This document shows, in pieces, positions 5,524 through 8,275 of a stretch of 8,275 nucleotides of DNA. The DNA lies in the NCBI GenBank assembly GCA_022703195.1, contig JAKLEF010000082.1, positions 1 to 8,275 of the forward strand, read 5' to 3'. The stretch is from Candidatus Fermentibacterota bacterium. GTDB lineage: Bacteria; Fermentibacterota; Fermentibacteria; Fermentibacterales; Fermentibacteraceae. Within the stretch, counting starts at the first letter, position 1. Every line of letters starts with the position of its first letter. A program made the translations under genes and the position numbers. A model generated the notes under the pieces. It ran no database searches. It saw only the letters and a program-made list of their open reading frames with translations, and was not told the origin of the DNA.

Positions 5524-6260
5524 TCAGCAGAGAGCCCGGAATGGGATCCCCTGCCGTTCGCAGCCCTCGGCGAGGTGCATCCTTGTCTCGAGAAAGAACT
5601 CACTCGTCGTCGCCCGCTCCAGGCCGTGCCTGCGGTACACCTCTGCGGCATAACCGTAGTTCATCGAATCGGCCAGGATCGAGTCGACCTTCCCGACAAG
5701 CGCGTCTGCGAGCGCATCCGAACCAGGGAGCATCGGGGCGATCATCGCGAAAGTCCTCACGCCGGCCCGATGGAGTTCGTCGAGGGCGGCGATCCTCTCC
5801 CCCACCGGCGGGGCGCCGGGCTCGAAAAGCCTGCGGACGGAGTCGTCCGATGTGGTGACCGAGAAGCCCACCTCGAAGTCCCGCGCGGAGGCGATGATGT
5901 CCAGGTCACGCAGCACCAGCGGCGACCGGGTCTGCACCGTAACCGGCCAGCAGTGTCTCGAGAAGATCTCCAGACAGCGCCTGGTGAGTAAGTATCGCTC
6001 CTCCAGCGGTTGGTAGGGATCGCAGACGCCGCTCACCCAGACCCTGTCCCTCCTCTTCCGGACCGCCTCGACCTCGAGGAGTTCCGCAGCGTTCACCTTC
6101 ACGTCGACGAACATGCCCCATGGCTCGGTATGCCCGGTCACGCGCTTCATGAACCTGGCGTAGCAGAAGGTGCAGGCGTGCATGCAGCGACGTAAGGATT
6201 GAGCGCGTAGGGGTACACCTGTGACCTGGAGAGGATGGTCTTCGACCGGATCTCCCGCAC
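5524..6260 (-). pseudogene. SPL-family radical SAM protein gene, frameshifted at the cluster motif
   Basis: The intact 3' frame (5524-6183) gives 219 aa of a spore-photoproduct-lyase-like radical SAM protein: FCYARFMKRVTGHTEPWG, VDVKVNAAELL, GVCDPYQPLEERYLLTR, then FEVGFSVTTSDDSVRRLFEPGAPP and FAMIAPMLPG. The expected N-terminus is present but in another frame. From about 6260 to 6189 the DNA reads VREIRSKTILSRSQVYPYALNPYV, after which GC-TGC-ATG appears where GGC-TGC-ATG (NPYVGCMHAC) is expected. One G is missing near 6187-6188. The first Cys of CxxxCxxC (TGC at 6184-6186) therefore precedes the only ATG of the long frame, which has no upstream start before a TAG near 6274. Repairing the base gives about 245 aa. 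It is either a recent pseudogene or an assembly error. GTG 6260 is the minimal start; GTG 6281, with AGGGG upstream, is possible and lies within E5. Confidence 0.82.
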
Positions 6261-6263
6261 GGC

Positions 6264-6474
6264 CAGGGTCAGACTACTCACTGGAGCGCCCCTGCAATCA
6301 ATTATCCTTCTTCATCTTGCAGTTATAGTCATTTTACAGGTTATCCCGTGAAGAAAACTGCACTTCGTAAGTTCTTGACAGACTGCATATTGGAAAGCCC
6401 GTCGACAAGTCCTGCCCTCGCAGATCGAGGTATTTCGTTGATCCCGAGGCTATCCGTAGAGTAGCCTGACCCCG
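6264..6474 (+). repeat. Repeat element copy E5, short form (211 bp)
   Basis: The left terminus CAGGGTCAGACTACT is at 6264-6278 and the core ATTTTACAGGTTATCCCGTG starts at 6331, again 67 bp in. The right terminus AGTAGCCTGACCCCG is at 6460-6474. The GTTAACGC block seen 5-12 bp before the terminus in E1, E3 and E4 is missing, and the middle is shorter. The left terminus lies against, or inside, the 5' end of the radical SAM gene; the right end is 41 bp from the stop of the GNAT gene at 6516. Confidence 0.82.
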
Positions 6475-6490
6475 GATCGATCCCGGATCC
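6471..6490. repeat. Imperfect tandem duplication at the right end of E5
   Basis: CCCGGATCGAT (6471-6481) is followed directly by CCCGGATCC (6482-6490), so the last bases of the terminus and the next few are partly doubled. This parallels the duplications at E1 and E3. Confidence 0.6.
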
Positions 6491-6515
6491 CGGGAGCTAC
6501 CCTGCCTTCCGGGCC

Positions 6516-7007
6516 TTATAGAATCCTCTGGTAATAGACGACGTCGAACCGCTGCCCGTGCTTGAGGCCGATCCCCGCAAACCGCCCGCACTCCACGAAA
6601 CCGTTCCTCGCGTGGAACCTGATGCTGTCCTCGTTCAGCGAGCAGATGCTCGCGAGAATGCTTGTGATCCCCTTCATCCTGGCGCCGTCGATCAGATGCT
6701 CCAGCATGGATTTGCCGATGCCTCTCCCCGTGAAGCCCGGCTTGATGAAGTACGAGACCTCGGCGGTCGAGGCGAAGGAGGCGATCGGGCTGTACGGGCG
6801 CAGCATCCCGAATCCCACCACTTCGCCTGTCTCCGTCCTGGCCGTGGCGCTGGGATACCCCTGGCACATGTTCAGGAGCATGCCGAAGGCTTCGAGGGGA
6901 AGCCTCTTCCCGGGATACGCCGCGAAACTGTTCTCGATGTAGTGGTTGAAGATATCGATGACGGCCTCGCTATCCTCAGCCGCCATGGGAGCGAATGTGA
7001 TGCTCAT
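6516..7007 (-). CDS. GNAT acetyltransferase of the phosphinothricin/methionine-sulfoximine type
   Basis: 163 aa, full length for the PAT/YncA-like GNAT family, which acetylates small amino-acid-like amines with acetyl-CoA in the cytoplasm. The IFNHYIENSFAAY segment (19-31) is the typical family N-terminus. The strand TAEVSYFIKPGFTGRGIGKSM contains the probable catalytic Glu83 and the acetyl-CoA loop GFTGRGIG (91-98). The C-terminal part NEDSIRFHARNGFVECGRFAGIGLKHGQRFDVVYY is the family hallmark. These enzymes often detoxify methionine sulfone or sulfoximine, or act on unknown amines; the substrate is not visible. The ATG at 7007 follows GGGGGGATGGC, giving a purine-rich ribosome site at about 5 nt. 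It is 155 bp downstream of TspO, so it may have its own promoter. The stop is 41 bp before E5. Confidence 0.92.
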   Translation of the reverse strand: MSITFAPMAAEDSEAVIDIFNHYIENSFAAYPGKRLPLEAFGMLLNMCQGYPSATARTETGEVVGFGMLRPYSPIASFASTAEVSYFIKPGFTGRGIGKSMLEHLIDGARMKGITSILASICSLNEDSIRFHARNGFVECGRFAGIGLKHGQRFDVVYYQRIL

Positions 7008-7082
7008 GCCATCCCCCCTGCCGGGACGGTCCGGCCTCTGCCGCTCAGCTGTCAGCGCCGTCCGGAAGACAGCGTTCCCATC

Positions 7083-7112
7083 GAACCGATCATAACGCTT
7101 CCCAGTCGGTTC
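7083..7112. other. Inverted repeat in the TspO-GNAT intergenic gap
   Basis: GAACCGA (7083-7089) and TCGGTTC (7106-7112) form a perfect 7-bp stem with a 16-nt loop. It lies about 50 bp downstream of the minus-strand tspO stop and 76 bp upstream of the GNAT start. The loop reads TATGAT on the minus strand, a -10-like hexamer, but no -35 at proper spacing is seen. An operator, a weak terminator or chance are all possible. Confidence 0.35.
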
Positions 7113-7162
7113 AGCGGCCGTGAGGCGGATGGGCGGACCGTCATCCCGATCGGATCATCCCC

Positions 7163-7657
7163 TCACCCGAGCATCCGAGGATTCATCCTCCACACGCTGA
7201 AGGTGAGCGCGGACGCGAAGGAGACCCACAGCAGGTACGGGACGAGGAGTGCAGCCGCAAGGGGCTTGACGCGCCAGAATGCTGCGATCGTGGCCAGGAT
7301 GAGCGCCCAAAGCAGGACGATCTCGACGAAGGAGGCTGCGCCCAGCTGCCATTTGAAGAAGAGCCAGCTCCACAGGGCATTGAAGGCGAGCTGCACGACA
7401 AAGAGCATGATCGCGGGCTTCGCGCCGCGGAAGCCTCCGACCCGCCAGACGAGCCATGCGGCAAAGCCCATCATGGCGTAGAGGACTGTCCAGACGGGGC
7501 CGAAAAGCCATCCCGGCGGCGCCCATTCGGGACGGACGAGCTGCGAATAGAAGGGGCCGGCGCTCATGGTGGCGACTCCCCCGATCGCAGCGGCCGCGAA
7601 CGAGACGGCGAGCCAGAACGCGAGCCCCGAGATCTGCCTGGTTCCGGACCGAGCCAT
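7163..7657 (-). CDS. tspO: TspO/MBR family protein (tryptophan-rich sensory protein)
   Basis: 164 aa, the normal TspO size (about 155-170). TspO is a five-helix membrane protein that binds porphyrins and related ligands; its bacterial homologues are linked to tetrapyrrole and oxidative-stress responses. Signature segments are PEWAPPGWLFGPVWTVLYAMMGFAAWLVW, rich in Trp and Pro and leading into helix 2; then QLAFNALWSWLFFKWQ in helix 3; and LLVPYLLWVSFASALTFSVWRMN in helix 5. The ATG at 7657 is chosen because GAGGGAGGGA lies upstream at normal spacing. The open frame continues to 7726, but that extension is polar, overlaps the upstream gene and is unlike the family. The DUF6653-type gene ends 22 bp upstream, so the two probably share a transcript. 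The identification is secure; the ligand in this host is unknown. Confidence 0.95.
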   Translation of the reverse strand: MARSGTRQISGLAFWLAVSFAAAAIGGVATMSAGPFYSQLVRPEWAPPGWLFGPVWTVLYAMMGFAAWLVWRVGGFRGAKPAIMLFVVQLAFNALWSWLFFKWQLGAASFVEIVLLWALILATIAAFWRVKPLAAALLVPYLLWVSFASALTFSVWRMNPRMLG

Positions 7658-7679
7658 GATTCCCTCCCTCTCTTCTGCC

Positions 7680-8183
7680 TCACTCACCCATCCAGGCCTG
7701 CATCCGGCACGAATGCATGTCTTCATACAGCCAGACCATCCTGTCGAGGAACCAGAGCTTCGACAGAAAGATCAATGCCGAACCCAGCAGAGTCGGCCAC
7801 AGGGATAGCGAGTACACGCCCCAGACGACCGGGATCATGCCCGCGGCTGAAACACAGCTCAATACTGCGGGAGGGATCCTGTGGCGCGCCGGGACAGGTG
7901 CCCTCCGCCGCTCCATCCAGATCCGCTCTCCCAGCACGGCTTTCGAAGCCCAGTTGTCGGTGGAACGAGGCATGTGGAAGATCCTCGGGTTGAGCCAGGC
8001 CCACAGGACAGCCACCAGAATGGCCAGTATCGACCACCTTCCGATCCAGGCGCGGCTCCAGAAGGCCAGGATGAGGAGCGGCAGCGCGGTGCTGCGCGTC
8101 CAGACGCTCCAGGGGTTCGCATGGCGTTCCCAGGCAGCCTCGTTCATCCCGAAGATCCTGTGCATGATGGCGGCGCTCTTCAT
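7680..8183 (-). CDS. DUF6653-type small membrane protein
   Basis: 167 aa with the ATG at 8183. The sequence HANPWSVWTRSTALPLLILAFWSRAWIG, then NPRIFHMPRSTDNWASKAVLGERIWMERR, is what I recall of the family labelled DUF6653; the label is from memory. Hydrophobic stretches follow NPWSVWTR (two helices) and again near VLSCVSAAGMIPVVWGVYSLSLWPTLLGSALIF (two more), giving about four helices separated by a conserved basic loop. No reaction is known for the family. The frame is open to a GTG at 8207, without a ribosome site. The ATG at 8183 has a weak purine-rich AGAAAG upstream, and a further ATG at 8165 is possible. It lies 22 bp upstream of tspO, suggesting co-transcription. The remaining 8184-8275 shows no recognisable gene. 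Confidence 0.78.
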   Translation of the reverse strand: MKSAAIMHRIFGMNEAAWERHANPWSVWTRSTALPLLILAFWSRAWIGRWSILAILVAVLWAWLNPRIFHMPRSTDNWASKAVLGERIWMERRRAPVPARHRIPPAVLSCVSAAGMIPVVWGVYSLSLWPTLLGSALIFLSKLWFLDRMVWLYEDMHSCRMQAWMGE

Positions 8184-8275
8184 CTTTCTGCCGTGGATGC
8201 TCTCCACGGTGAGCGGTTTCGCGCAGCGGCTGTTCGAGTCGATCCCGAACCTGATACGCTGAGGGACGCGTGGAC

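Noticed and set aside
1..6474. CRISPR array
   Set aside because: The repeats are 210-277 bp, diverged, and separated by genes rather than by short unique spacers.
1..6515. Integron cassette array with attC sites
   Set aside because: The array layout invites it, but the GTTAAC block does not match GTTRRRY or RYYYAAC core sites, the elements are longer than known attC sites, and no integrase is in the window.
7717..8262. Plus-strand ORF of 181 codons near the right edge
   Set aside because: It is a shadow of the minus-strand DUF6653-type gene, without motifs or a ribosome site.

Overview
The window is a GC-rich bacterial segment in which every credible gene is on the minus strand. No rRNA, tRNA or taxon-marker gene is present, so the host cannot be named. 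The gene set (dodecin, TspO, SPL-type radical SAM, QueG-like protein, several GNATs) fits an uncultivated environmental bacterium, but that is inference. Short AGGAGG-type ribosome sites and GTG/TTG starts are usual here.

In transcription order (right to left): a DUF6653-type membrane protein (start 8183) and TspO (start 7657) as a tight pair; a phosphinothricin-acetyltransferase-like GNAT (start 7007); element E5; an SPL-family radical SAM gene whose frame is broken just before its CxxxCxxC motif; element E4; dodecin, a DUF1648 membrane protein and a PPOX-type flavin-binding protein; element E3; a six-helix membrane protein of unknown function and a cupin; a decayed element E2; a two-domain GNAT and a QueG-like double [4Fe-4S] protein; element E1 at the left edge. 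These genes do not form one pathway.

The unifying structure is the repeat. Copies of a 210-277 bp non-coding element lie in one orientation and fill nearly all of the space between groups of one to three genes. Each complete copy begins with a 15-bp terminus (TGGGGTCAGACTACT), carries a conserved hairpin core exactly 67 bp further on, and ends in the inverse terminus (AGTAGCCTGACCCCA), preceded in three copies by GTTAACGC. No transposase or recombinase is encoded in the window. The elements could be a non-autonomous MITE/REP-like family, or the spacers of a cassette-like array. The tight abutment to start and stop codons and the constant orientation make the second reading worth testing.
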